Of a stretch of 10,905 bases of DNA, positions 1 to 7,436 are shown one piece after another (the first letter of the stretch is position 1; every line of letters begins with the position of its first letter). Made by a program: the position numbers and the translations under genes. The DNA comes from an uncultured Selenomonadaceae bacterium (GTDB taxonomy: Bacteria; Bacillota; Negativicutes; Selenomonadales; Selenomonadaceae). The stretch lies in assembly GCA_905236785.1 (NCBI GenBank), contig CAJOQC010000028.1, positions 1 through 10,905 on the forward strand, given 5' to 3'. The notes under the pieces were generated by a model, which did no database searches, was not told where the DNA came from, and saw only the letters and a program-made list of their open reading frames with translations.

Positions 1-76
1 CTCCAAGAGGAGGGCTGATTTAAGCCTCCCTCTTGGAGGGAGGTGGCAGCCCGCAGGGCTGACGGAGGGAGTTTTT
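1..76. repeat. GC-rich multi-hairpin element, probably a dispersed intergenic repeat
   Basis: The segment is built from alternating copies of a GAGGGAGG-like word and its complement. CCTCCCTC (25-32) can pair with GAGGGAGG (36-43) across a three-base loop. The arm at 1-13 can instead pair with 25-38 with one bulge. CTCCCTC (26-32) can also pair with GAGGGAG (65-71), enclosing a small AGCCC-GCA-GGGCT hairpin (48-60). The last arm is followed by five T residues (72-76), so it could end transcription arriving from the left. The layout resembles short palindromic intergenic repeats of Bacillota genomes, but copy number cannot be judged from one window. It may be cut off at the left edge. Confidence 0.6.
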
Positions 77-116
77 AGAGGTTGCCTTGAATTAACGGTT
101 AGCAAAGGAACTCGGT

Positions 117-1946
117 ATGAACGATATATTGGCGGAAAAATTGGCTCTTCTCCCCGAATTGCCCGGCGTGTACATAATGAAAGACAAGGACGGCAAAATA
201 ATTTATGTGGGAAAGGCGCGAATCCTCAAAAATCGCGTGCGTCAATACTTTCATGAAAACAAAAATCACTCGCCGAAAGTGCGGGCAATGACGGAAAAAA
301 TCACGGACTTTGAAACAATAATAACCGACAGCGAAGTGGAAGCGTTAATTTTAGAATGTAATCTCATAAAAAAACATCGGCCCCGCTATAATATCAGCTT
401 GAAGGACGACAAAAGTTATCCCTATGTAAAGGTGACCCTTGCGGAAAAATACCCCCGCATTGTGATTACCCGCCGCAAGGTAAAAGACGGCTCTCGTTAT
501 TTCGGCCCTTACGCCGACGCGGGCGCGCTGCACCAAAGTCTTAAAATTTTGCGGCGGCTTTTCCCGCTTAGAACCTGCCGTATCATGCAAAAACGGCCTT
601 GTCTTTCCTATCACATCAAGCGTTGTCTTGCGCCATGCGTCGGGCTTATTGATGACGGGGAATATTCGGCAATGGTACGGGATGCCTGCTCATTCTTGGA
701 AGGGCGAACCGACGCGGTGGAAAAGAACCTTTCTGAGCAAATGCAAAGAGCCGCCGACGATTTTGCCTTTGAACAGGCGGCGCGATTTCGCGACCGATTG
801 GCGGCGGTGAAAAAATTTGCCGAAAAGCAAAAAATCACCACCGAAACCGGGGACATGGATGCATTGGCGGCGGCAAAATCTTCTTTTGGCGCGGCAGTAT
901 CCGTGCTTATAGTGCGGGGCGGCAAAATGACAGGGTGCGAGCGGTTTATGATTGAAGGCGGCGAGGACGAAACCGAAGGCGCGATTTTGACTGCCTTTTT
1001 GAGGGAATATTACAGCCAAGCCGCCTTTACCCCCAAGGAAATACTGTTGTCGGCGGATATTGACGAAGAAGACCGGGAAGTGGCGGCCAAGTGGCTAACG
1101 GAAAAACGCGGCAAAACGGCAGAAGTTTTTGCGCCAAAACGCGGCACGAAGAAGGAAATTGTAAAAATGGCCGCAGAAAACGCCCAAAAATTTTTGGCGG
1201 ACGAGGAATCAAGAGCCTTCAAAAAAGACGCGGCGACCTTGGGGGCGGTTGAGGAACTGGGGCGGTATTTGGGGCTTCAAAATCCTCCGCGCCGCATGGA
1301 ATGTTTCGACATCAGCCACAACCAAGGCCAAGAAACCGTGGCTTCCATGGTGGTCTTTGAAAACGGCGCGCCGAAAAAGGCGGATTACCGCAGGTTTAAG
1401 ATTAAATCCGCCGAAGGAAAACCCGACGATTTTAAGTCCATGCGGGAAGTGACCATGCGCCGCTACGGCAAAATAAGTGCCGAAGATTTGCCCGACCTCA
1501 TCGTTATTGACGGCGGGCGCGGCCAGCTTTCAAGCGCGCTTTCGATAATTCGCGGCGCAGGCCATAAAAATGTCCCGGTGGTGGGGCTTGCCAAGCAGTT
1601 TGAGCTTATATTTACGGAACATTCCGCAGAACCCGTCGAATTGCCCCGAAGAAGCGCGGCGCTTTACCTCATTGAGCGTATTCGCGACGAGGCGCATCGT
1701 TTTGCCATAACCTATCACAGGAAACTGCGGGGCAAGAGAAATTTGGTGTCGGTCTTGGATAACATCGAAGGCATCGGCGAAAAACGTCGCGCCGCGCTTC
1801 TTAATCATTTCGGCTCCGTCGCGAAAATAAAAACAGCCACGGTGTCGGAACTTGCCGCCGCCCCCGGCATGAGCAAAAACGCCGCCGCCGCCGTGTACAA
1901 TTTCTTTGCGGCAAAAGCAGGAAAGATAGGCATTGACGGCGAATAA
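117..1946 (+). CDS. uvrC: UvrABC excinuclease subunit C
   Basis: UvrC is the dual-incision nuclease of bacterial nucleotide excision repair. It is recruited by UvrB at damaged DNA and cuts on both sides of the lesion. At 609 residues it is full length for the family. Visible in order are the N-terminal GIY-YIG nuclease domain (GVYIM at 17-21, IIYVGKA at 28-34, R40), a four-cysteine group (C154, C162, C170, C174) of the kind reported to bind an iron-sulfur cluster in UvrC, and a UVR motif that contacts UvrB (about 213-233, [14 protein letters not shown]). The RNase H-like C-terminal nuclease follows (ECFDISH with D398, VIDGGRGQ with D466, DEAHRFA with H528). Tandem helix-hairpin-helix motifs end the protein (about 548-597). 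The ATG is preceded by AAAGGA about eight bases upstream. No convincing promoter was seen between the repeat at 1-76 and the start. A rubredoxin gene follows after 46 bases. Confidence 0.98.
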   Translation: MNDILAEKLALLPELPGVYIMKDKDGKIIYVGKARILKNRVRQYFHENKNHSPKVRAMTEKITDFETIITDSEVEALILECNLIKKHRPRYNISLKDDKSYPYVKVTLAEKYPRIVITRRKVKDGSRYFGPYADAGALHQSLKILRRLFPLRTCRIMQKRPCLSYHIKRCLAPCVGLIDDGEYSAMVRDACSFLEGRTDAVEKNLSEQMQRAADDFAFEQAARFRDRLAAVKKFAEKQKITTETGDMDALAAAKSSFGAAVSVLIVRGGKMTGCERFMIEGGEDETEGAILTAFLREYYSQAAFTPKEILLSADIDEEDREVAAKWLTEKRGKTAEVFAPKRGTKKEIVKMAAENAQKFLADEESRAFKKDAATLGAVEELGRYLGLQNPPRRMECFDISHNQGQETVASMVVFENGAPKKADYRRFKIKSAEGKPDDFKSMREVTMRRYGKISAEDLPDLIVIDGGRGQLSSALSIIRGAGHKNVPVVGLAKQFELIFTEHSAEPVELPRRSAALYLIERIRDEAHRFAITYHRKLRGKRNLVSVLDNIEGIGEKRRAALLNHFGSVAKIKTATVSELAAAPGMSKNAAAAVYNFFAAKAGKIGIDGE

Positions 1947-1992
1947 AACCGAAGAACAGCGAAGGATGATTTTGTTTTTGACGGAGGTTTTT

Positions 1993-2151
1993 ATGAAAAA
2001 GTGGGTTTGCAGCGTCTGCGGTTACGAGTATGACCCCGAAACGGGCGACGCAGAGCATGATTTGCCGGCGGGCGTAAGTTTTGATGACTTGCCGGAGGAT
2101 TTTGTTTGCCCCTTGTGCGGTGTCGGCAAGGATATGTTTGAAGAGCAGTAA
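1993..2151 (+). CDS. Rubredoxin
   Basis: This is a 52-residue rubredoxin, a small cytoplasmic electron carrier with one iron atom held by four cysteines. Both ligand pairs are present: CSVCG (C6, C9) and CPLCG (C39, C42), along with the family's usual [10 protein letters not shown] and LPEDFVCP segments. Length and spacing are canonical. The frame is open further upstream to 1933, inside the end of uvrC. ATG 1993 is preferred because GGAGG lies at 1983-1987, five bases upstream, and the protein then begins [10 protein letters not shown] as rubredoxins do. The gene lies 46 bases after uvrC with no visible promoter, so cotranscription is likely. A strong terminator follows 16 bases after the stop. 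Rubredoxins of anaerobes often serve oxygen and superoxide detoxification, but no partner oxidoreductase is present here. Confidence 0.96.
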   Translation: MKKWVCSVCGYEYDPETGDAEHDLPAGVSFDDLPEDFVCPLCGVGKDMFEEQ

Positions 2152-2167
2152 TGTTTTAGTGGCGATG

Positions 2168-2209
2168 AAAAATAAATGTTGCGGCATATCGCCGCAACAT
2201 TTATTTTTT
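2168..2209. terminator. Bidirectional intrinsic terminator shared by rubredoxin and the trk operon
   Basis: An uninterrupted 18-bp stem (2168-2185 with 2191-2208) closes on the five-base loop ATATC. The core arms are GTTGCGGC and GCCGCAAC. Six T residues (2204-2209) end the plus-strand side, and five A residues (2168-2172) give five U residues on the minus-strand transcript. It therefore serves both the uvrC-rubredoxin unit and the opposing hom-thrB-trk operon. The minus-strand trkH stop codon (2208-2210) overlaps the right-hand end of the stem. Confidence 0.92.
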
Positions 2210-3662
2210 ACCAGCCCTTTTTTCGCCGCCAAAACTCCGGCGTGAACATTACGGCCACGGTAAAAATCTCAAGCCTACCCAAAAACATAACACCGCAGGC
2301 GGCGATTTTGCAAAGGGGCGGCAACTCTTCGTAGGTGCTTGTCGCCCCCGCAAAACCAAACCCCGGGCCAACGCTCCCCATGGTGGATATGCTGACGCCG
2401 GTGCTTTCAACGAGCGGCAAGCCGTTCATCACCATTATCATGGCAAAAACAATGTCAACAATTATATAGGCAAAAAAATACCGCGCAACGCCAATCATTA
2501 CTTCGTCGGGAATATTTTGCCCGTTTAGCCGCACCCCGGTGATCATCTGCGGGTGCATTTTTTGTTTTACAAGCATCTCCGTCAGCTTAAAGAGCAAAAC
2601 CACCCGCGACACTTTAAGCCCCCCCGAAGTAGAGCCGGCGCATCCGCCTATAAACATGAGTATCAGCAACACCGCTTTGGAAAAAGCCGGCCACTCGTCA
2701 AAATCGTTAATGACGTAGGCTGTGGTGGAGGATATGGAAGTAACATGAAAAACGGCGTAACGCAGAGAAGCCAAAAGATCCATATCCGTTTCAAGCGCAA
2801 GATCCGCAAAAACAAGAACCGCCGCCACGGCAACTATTGCAAGATAAACCCGCAATTCCGTGTTATGAGTAAGGCGTTTTATGCCATGATTGAAAGCGGT
2901 AAGATACAGGGCAAAACTGCCGCTTGAGATAAGCATGAAAAACGCCATGCACAGTTCAAGAGCCGGTGAATTGTAGCGAACAATCCCGTCGTCAAAAACG
3001 GAGAAGCCGCCGGTGGCTATGGTGGAGCAGGCATGATTTACGGCCGCGAAAACGTCCATGCCGCACAGTCGATAGGACAAAGCGCACAGAGCGGTGAAGA
3101 TAAAATATACGCCAAAAAGTGCTTTGGCATTGTCGCGAATTTTCGGCAGTTGCCGCTCGCTGGTTGGTCCGGTGCTTTCAGCCTTCATCATAAAAACGCT
3201 GCCGCGCCCGGCTTGCGGCAAAATCGCTACGAAAATTACTATGATGCCAAGGCCGCCAATCCACCCCGTAAGACTTCGCCACAAAAGAACGCTCATTGGC
3301 AAAGCCTCAACGCTCTTTAGCACCGTCGCCCCCGTGCCGGAAAACCCCGACACTGACTCTGTAAACCCGTCCAAAACGTTCATGTAGCCGCCGAAAACAT
3401 ACGGAAGCATACCCAAAAAACTGACCGAAAGCCAACCTAACCCGGTTATGGCAATCCCTTCGCGAATGGAGAGCCGCCCAGCTTGAAGGCCATGATTTTT
3501 AAGCTCAAAAGCAACGATAAGGCACAGAACAGCCGACACCAAAAACGCTGCCGCCGCTTCGTTTTCTTCCAATATCACCGACAAAGCAAGGGGAAAAAAC
3601 ATGGTCGCCCCTGCGGCCAACACCAATGTTCCCAATACGTTTGCCACAACCGCAATATTCAT
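2208..3662 (-). CDS. trkH: TrkH-family potassium uptake membrane subunit (second copy)
   Basis: This is an integral-membrane ion-conducting subunit of the Trk/Ktr superfamily, 484 residues, with the four membrane-pore-membrane repeats of the family. The pore loops are recognisable: GFSGTGATVL (G111), CSTIATGGFS (G218, G219), TSISSTTAYVIND (about 309-320) and ISTMGSVGPGFG (G429). The family signature FIGGCAGSTSGGLK (337-350) follows loop 3. In loop 3 the position that normally holds the filter glycine (TTG[FY]) is alanine 315; the codon read on the minus strand is GCC. ATG 3662 is chosen because GGTGA (3669-3673) lies six bases upstream and contains the stop codon of the preceding trkH, which suggests translational coupling. 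It is the last gene of the operon, ending within the shared terminator. It resembles ordinary bacterial TrkH more than its neighbour does. Whether it works alone, with TrkA, or with the other TrkH is inference. Confidence 0.94.
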   Translation of the reverse strand: MNIAVVANVLGTLVLAAGATMFFPLALSVILEENEAAAAFLVSAVLCLIVAFELKNHGLQAGRLSIREGIAITGLGWLSVSFLGMLPYVFGGYMNVLDGFTESVSGFSGTGATVLKSVEALPMSVLLWRSLTGWIGGLGIIVIFVAILPQAGRGSVFMMKAESTGPTSERQLPKIRDNAKALFGVYFIFTALCALSYRLCGMDVFAAVNHACSTIATGGFSVFDDGIVRYNSPALELCMAFFMLISSGSFALYLTAFNHGIKRLTHNTELRVYLAIVAVAAVLVFADLALETDMDLLASLRYAVFHVTSISSTTAYVINDFDEWPAFSKAVLLILMFIGGCAGSTSGGLKVSRVVLLFKLTEMLVKQKMHPQMITGVRLNGQNIPDEVMIGVARYFFAYIIVDIVFAMIMVMNGLPLVESTGVSISTMGSVGPGFGFAGATSTYEELPPLCKIAACGVMFLGRLEIFTVAVMFTPEFWRRKKGW

Positions 3663-3668
3663 AGGAAA

Positions 3669-5114
3669 TCACCATTTTGTCCGCCGCTCGAAAAAAGCGT
3701 ATTGCAAAAATATCAAAAATGCAAAAATTTCCACACGAGAGAGTATCATGAAGAACGCGCACAACAATTTGCCCACGGCGTGAAGATTGTTAAAGGCATC
3801 GGGTCTAAAAAGCCCCAAACCTTCGCCCATGTTTGTAAAACACGCCGCCGCCATGCCAACGGTTGCGGATAGATCGCCGACAACCAAACTAAGCAAGAGA
3901 ACAAAGAGAAAAAAAGCCGACAAGTACAGCGAGAAAAAGGAAAGAATACGGCTGACATCTTTTACCGCAAGAGAACGACCGTCAACCACAATGTTTGAAA
4001 TCATGTTGGGGTGCAAAGTCCGTCTTGCCTCCGCCGTCAGCATTTTCGTGAGAACAATAATCCGCATGATTTTAATGCCGCCCGTGGGCGAACCTATACA
4101 ACCGCCGGCAAAGGCAAGGAGTATAAGGCAAATTTTGGATATATCCGGCCAGTTATCTATATTCGCCGCCGCAAAACCGTTGGTGTTGGCAAAGCTCAAG
4201 GTTTCAAAAAGCGCCAAATGAATTGCGGAAAACAAGCCATAGCCCCCGTAGGTGACAAGTTGCATGGTGATAATCGCGCCGGCGGCAAGAATGAGCATAA
4301 GAAAAAATCTGCTCTCGGCGTTGGCGTAAAAATCCCGAAATTCCTGCCGCCGCACCGACCGCCAATAGCGAAGAATATTGCCGCTGACAATAAGCATGAC
4401 AATAAGAGCCACCGTCTTTGGCCAGGGATTTTGCTCGGTCAAAAACGAAACTATATCGCCGTCCCCGGTGGTGCTGACCGTAAGCATAGCGGCAAAAACA
4501 GCGTCAAGGGCGGAAAGCCCCGACATAAAAAACAACGCCGCCGCCAAAAGGGTAATGAACAGATAGGCCAAAAAAGTTTGTCGCGCCACATCCGCCATTT
4601 GCCCCAGAACCGCGCTAAAATTCATGCCGCGCCGAAAGGCCAGCTCCACCCCGAAAAGCCCCGAAACCACGGGCATGAGCGTAACAAAGAGGACAAGAAA
4701 ATTAAGCCCGCCAAGCCATGCCAAAAGTACGCACCACACCTTGAGGGACAAAACATCATTTAACGGCGCGACATTTATTCCCGTGGTTGTCAAAAAGGAC
4801 AGGGTTTCAAAAACAGCATCGGCAAAACCAAGGGTTCGCGACAAAAAAAAAGGCAATACGCCGATAACCGAGGGAACAAGCCACGCGAACAAAAGAAGGT
4901 TGGCAGCTTCCCGCAGGTTTAATTGCCGACGGTGGCTTTGACCGTTTTTCACAAGATACGCCCCCGCCGCCAAGGCGATAAACGCCCCCGCCGCAAAACC
5001 CGCCGTCGTGCTTTCGCCACGCCACAGCGCGACAAAAGTCGGCATAAGCATGACGACGCCCCACATAAGCGACAACCTGCCCAATATGAAAAACATTGTT
5101 TCGTATTTTGTCAT
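3669..5114 (-). CDS. trkH: Divergent TrkH-family potassium uptake membrane subunit (first copy)
   Basis: This is a 481-residue membrane protein of the TrkH/KtrB family, clearly related to the neighbouring copy but much diverged. It keeps the four-repeat layout. Pore loop 1 reads FLTTTGINV (G112), loop 2 reads TVSTTGDGDI (G217 with D218 and D220), loop 3 reads FANTNGFAAAN (G313) and loop 4 reads TNMGEGLG (G430 with E431). The signature FAGGCIGSPTGGIK (335-348) is present. The acidic residues in loops 2 and 4 and the shortened loop 4 (no GPG) are unusual. ATG 5114, two bases after the trkA stop, is preferred because a weak GGCGG site lies about six bases upstream. A TTG at 5120 overlapping the trkA stop is the alternative. 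The RRTKW end sits six bases before the next trkH start. Its place directly after trkA argues that it is a Trk subunit, but its ion specificity cannot be assumed. Confidence 0.9.
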   Translation of the reverse strand: MTKYETMFFILGRLSLMWGVVMLMPTFVALWRGESTTAGFAAGAFIALAAGAYLVKNGQSHRRQLNLREAANLLLFAWLVPSVIGVLPFFLSRTLGFADAVFETLSFLTTTGINVAPLNDVLSLKVWCVLLAWLGGLNFLVLFVTLMPVVSGLFGVELAFRRGMNFSAVLGQMADVARQTFLAYLFITLLAAALFFMSGLSALDAVFAAMLTVSTTGDGDIVSFLTEQNPWPKTVALIVMLIVSGNILRYWRSVRRQEFRDFYANAESRFFLMLILAAGAIITMQLVTYGGYGLFSAIHLALFETLSFANTNGFAAANIDNWPDISKICLILLAFAGGCIGSPTGGIKIMRIIVLTKMLTAEARRTLHPNMISNIVVDGRSLAVKDVSRILSFFSLYLSAFFLFVLLLSLVVGDLSATVGMAAACFTNMGEGLGLFRPDAFNNLHAVGKLLCAFFMILSRVEIFAFLIFLQYAFFERRTKW

Positions 5115-5116
5115 AG

Positions 5117-6460
5117 TCAACCGCCGCGAAAATATTCCATTACCTTTATGCTTTTTGGTGTGCGGATAAAAAGTATGGCTCTGTCACCGGGGAGCAGCAC
5201 CGTGTTTCCTTTTGGTATATAGGCGGTGTCGTCGCGGACATAGGCGCAAACCAAACACTCCCGCGGGAGTGTTGCGTCCATAAGTTTTTTCCCCGCCACC
5301 GGCGCGCCTTCTTGCACGATTACTTCCACAGCCTCCGCCTTCGCCCCCTCCAGCAGGGACACTCGCGCAACGCCGCCGCGCCGAACAAAAGCCAACACTT
5401 CGCCGGCGGTCAAGAGCCTTGCCGAAACAACCACGTCAACGCCGACTTTTTCCATTAAATCCACATATTCGTTCCGCGCCACACGGACAACCGTGCGTTT
5501 GGCGTTTAAGTGCTTGGCCAAAAGCGCAAGCATGAGGTTTAGTTTGTCGTCCTCGGTGAGGCACACCACCACGTCCGCCGAATCTATGCCTTCTTCAAGC
5601 AACAGGTCAATGTTCGTGCCGTCGCCGCAAATGGCGATGCCATCGGTGAGCTTTTGGGACATAAGGCGGCACCGCTCGGGGTCAATGTCAATCACTTTGA
5701 CGTGGACCTTTTGCAAGTCAAGCATGGATGCCAATGCCCGCCCCGTTCGCCCTGCGCCTATGACCATGGCGCGTTCCAATTTTTTCGCATCCCGCCGCAC
5801 AAAGTTCTTGCTGAATGTTTCTATAGCGTCGGGCAAGCCGATAAAATAAGCGTTGTCATGGGTCATCAAACAATCGTCGCCGTGGGGAATTATCATGTTA
5901 TGGTCGCGGAAAATCATGCCCGCCAACACGCCGTCGGGCAATCGCAGATTTTTGAAAGGCACGTTGGCATAGGGGGATTTTCGCCGCACTTTTGTTTCAA
6001 AAAGCCGCACCTTCCCATGGGCAAAATCCTCCACGTTGAGGGCGGCCGGGGTCATGAGTATGCGGTTTATTTCGCCGGCTGTTATAAGCTCCGGGTTTAG
6101 CATAAGGTCGATGTCGAAATTTTCCTTTAGGTAATCCTTGGCTTCGCTGATAAACTGCATATCGCGAATACGCGCCACGGTATGCGCTATGCCATGTTTT
6201 TTGGCCAAAATCGAACAAACCATGTTTACTTCGTCGCTGGCTGTAACGGCAATAAGCACATCCGCCCCCGCCACGTCCGGGTCTTCCATTGTTATGGGGC
6301 TTGCGCCGTTGGCGTTTATGGTAAGAACGTCCAAAGAGTTTTTTGCCGCCTCAAGTTGGGCGGCTTCGTGGTCTATAAGCACAATGTCAAAATTTTCCTT
6401 GGACAAAAAATCCGCCAACTGAAAGCCCAATTTACCCGCGCCGACAATAACTATCCGCAA
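5117..6460 (-). CDS. trkA: Trk system potassium uptake regulatory protein TrkA
   Basis: TrkA is the cytoplasmic NAD(H)/nucleotide-binding ring protein that gates TrkH channels. The 447-residue protein has the classic duplicated layout. RCK-N domain 1 has VGAGKLG (glycines 7, 9, 12) and an acidic ribose-binding residue (D30) at the end of strand 2. The first RCK-C domain spans about 145-220. A second RCK-N has IGAGRTG (235-240) and VIDID (D258), and a second RCK-C spans about 365-445. Length is close to E. coli TrkA. The start is TTG 6460: GAGGTGA lies six bases upstream, the protein begins MRIVIVGAG as the family does, and no in-frame ATG is available before the domain. It follows thrB by 15 bases and precedes two trkH genes, so one regulator probably serves two membrane subunits. 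Confidence 0.96.
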   Translation of the reverse strand: MRIVIVGAGKLGFQLADFLSKENFDIVLIDHEAAQLEAAKNSLDVLTINANGASPITMEDPDVAGADVLIAVTASDEVNMVCSILAKKHGIAHTVARIRDMQFISEAKDYLKENFDIDLMLNPELITAGEINRILMTPAALNVEDFAHGKVRLFETKVRRKSPYANVPFKNLRLPDGVLAGMIFRDHNMIIPHGDDCLMTHDNAYFIGLPDAIETFSKNFVRRDAKKLERAMVIGAGRTGRALASMLDLQKVHVKVIDIDPERCRLMSQKLTDGIAICGDGTNIDLLLEEGIDSADVVVCLTEDDKLNLMLALLAKHLNAKRTVVRVARNEYVDLMEKVGVDVVVSARLLTAGEVLAFVRRGGVARVSLLEGAKAEAVEVIVQEGAPVAGKKLMDATLPRECLVCAYVRDDTAYIPKGNTVLLPGDRAILFIRTPKSIKVMEYFRGG

Positions 6461-6466
6461 TTACCG

Positions 6467-6473
6467 TCACCTC
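6467..6473 (-). promoter_or_regulatory. Ribosome binding site deciding the TTG start of trkA
   Basis: On the minus strand this reads GAGGTGA, six bases before TTG 6460. It lies in the 15-base gap after the thrB stop. Its strength and spacing support TTG initiation, since no ATG is available near the start of the conserved domain. Confidence 0.75.
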
Positions 6474-6475
6474 AG

Positions 6476-7405
6476 TCAATAATTGACAATATGCGCGCCC
6501 CGCGTGTCCATGTTCAAAATCATGGCGCGAGCCTTTACGCCGTTTTGGGCAAAAGCCTCAACCATAGCGTCGCCCACCTTCACGGCGTTTTGCCCTTGAA
6601 GAGGCGCAAAGGCCATCATGGTTGGGCCTGCGCCGGAAAGCGCCGCGCCGTACGCGCCCGCTTCCGTTGCGGCATGGATAACGTCTTTCATGCCGGGGAT
6701 TAACTGTTCGCGATAGGGCTGGTGGAGCATATCGGCAAAACAATCGCCGATAAAGCGTTCGTTGCCGCTAATGAGCGAAGCGACAAGCATGGCGGCGCGG
6801 CCAATGTTAAAGACGGCGGCGGAACGCGGCACTTCCTGCGGCAAAACTTCCCGCGCCTCGCGGGTGGGCAACGGGAAATCCGGCACAGCCGCCACTAATT
6901 TCAATTTTATTTTCGGCAAAAAGGTAAAACAATTCACTTTTTCGTTTTCCGTCGTGCTGACGGTAAAGCCGCCAAAGACGGCCGGAGCCACATTATCGGG
7001 GTGTCCTTCAATTTCCGTGGCAAGGTCAAGAAGCTCGCTGCGGTTAAAATAATTGCCGACGATAACGTTGGCCGCCTTTAGGCCGCCCACTATCGCCGCC
7101 GCGCTTGAGCCTAACCCTTTAGAGAGTGGGACGGCATTTTTCATGCGAATTGTGCCACCCGTGAATTTTTCCGCCATATTCACTCTTTGCAACAAAAATT
7201 GTACACTTTTCCAGACGATATTTTTTTTGTCGGTGGGGATTAAATTTGCGCCTTCACCCGTCATGTCAAAGGTCACTTCGTCGGTTTCGTCGGTCAAAGT
7301 GAGAGTTATCTCGCTGTAGAGGGCGCATGAAACGCCCAAAACGTCAAAGCCCGCGCCGCAGTTGGCGCTTGTGGCCGGCACGCGAACGGTTATACTTCTT
7401 CTCAA
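6476..7405 (-). CDS. thrB: Homoserine kinase
   Basis: ThrB phosphorylates homoserine with ATP to give O-phosphohomoserine, the substrate of threonine synthase. The 309-residue protein is a typical member of the GHMP kinase family. It has the N-terminal PATSANCGAGFD motif (10-21), the ATP-binding loop PLSKGLGSSAAA (93-104), EGHPDN (133-138) and the C-terminal SGAGPT motif (257-262). The start is TTG 7405, preceded by AAGGAGAG (7415-7422); no ATG precedes the conserved N-terminus in this frame. It lies 31 bases after hom. That pairing is standard for threonine synthesis, but threonine synthase (thrC) is absent from the window. The K+ transport genes follow after 15 bases with no terminator. Confidence 0.97.
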   Translation of the reverse strand: MRRSITVRVPATSANCGAGFDVLGVSCALYSEITLTLTDETDEVTFDMTGEGANLIPTDKKNIVWKSVQFLLQRVNMAEKFTGGTIRMKNAVPLSKGLGSSAAAIVGGLKAANVIVGNYFNRSELLDLATEIEGHPDNVAPAVFGGFTVSTTENEKVNCFTFLPKIKLKLVAAVPDFPLPTREAREVLPQEVPRSAAVFNIGRAAMLVASLISGNERFIGDCFADMLHQPYREQLIPGMKDVIHAATEAGAYGAALSGAGPTMMAFAPLQGQNAVKVGDAMVEAFAQNGVKARAMILNMDTRGAHIVNY

Positions 7406-7414
7406 ATGTCTGTT

Positions 7415-7422
7415 CTCTCCTT
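7415..7422 (-). promoter_or_regulatory. Ribosome binding site deciding the TTG start of thrB
   Basis: On the minus strand this reads AAGGAGAG within the 31-base hom-thrB gap, about nine bases before TTG 7405. It is the only good Shine-Dalgarno match in the gap and supports the TTG start with residues MRRSITVRVPATSAN. Confidence 0.7.
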
Positions 7423-7436
7423 AGATTATAAATTTA

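Noticed and set aside
1801..2232. Minus-strand open frame spanning the uvrC end, rubredoxin and terminator
   Set aside because: It runs through a strong bidirectional terminator and opposes two clear genes. Its translation is a low-complexity Arg- and Phe-rich shadow.
4011..4763. Long plus-strand open frame of about 250 codons opposite the first trkH
   Set aside because: It is rich in Lys, Arg, His and Pro as expected for an antisense shadow of hydrophobic membrane codons. It has no ribosome site and shows no recognisable domain.
7425..7430. Perfect TATAAT on the minus strand in the hom-thrB gap, a possible internal promoter for thrB
   Set aside because: No acceptable -35 hexamer lies 16 to 18 bases upstream (the sequence there is close to TTCGCG) and there is no extended -10 TG. 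The 31-base gap is AT-rich, so a chance match is likely.
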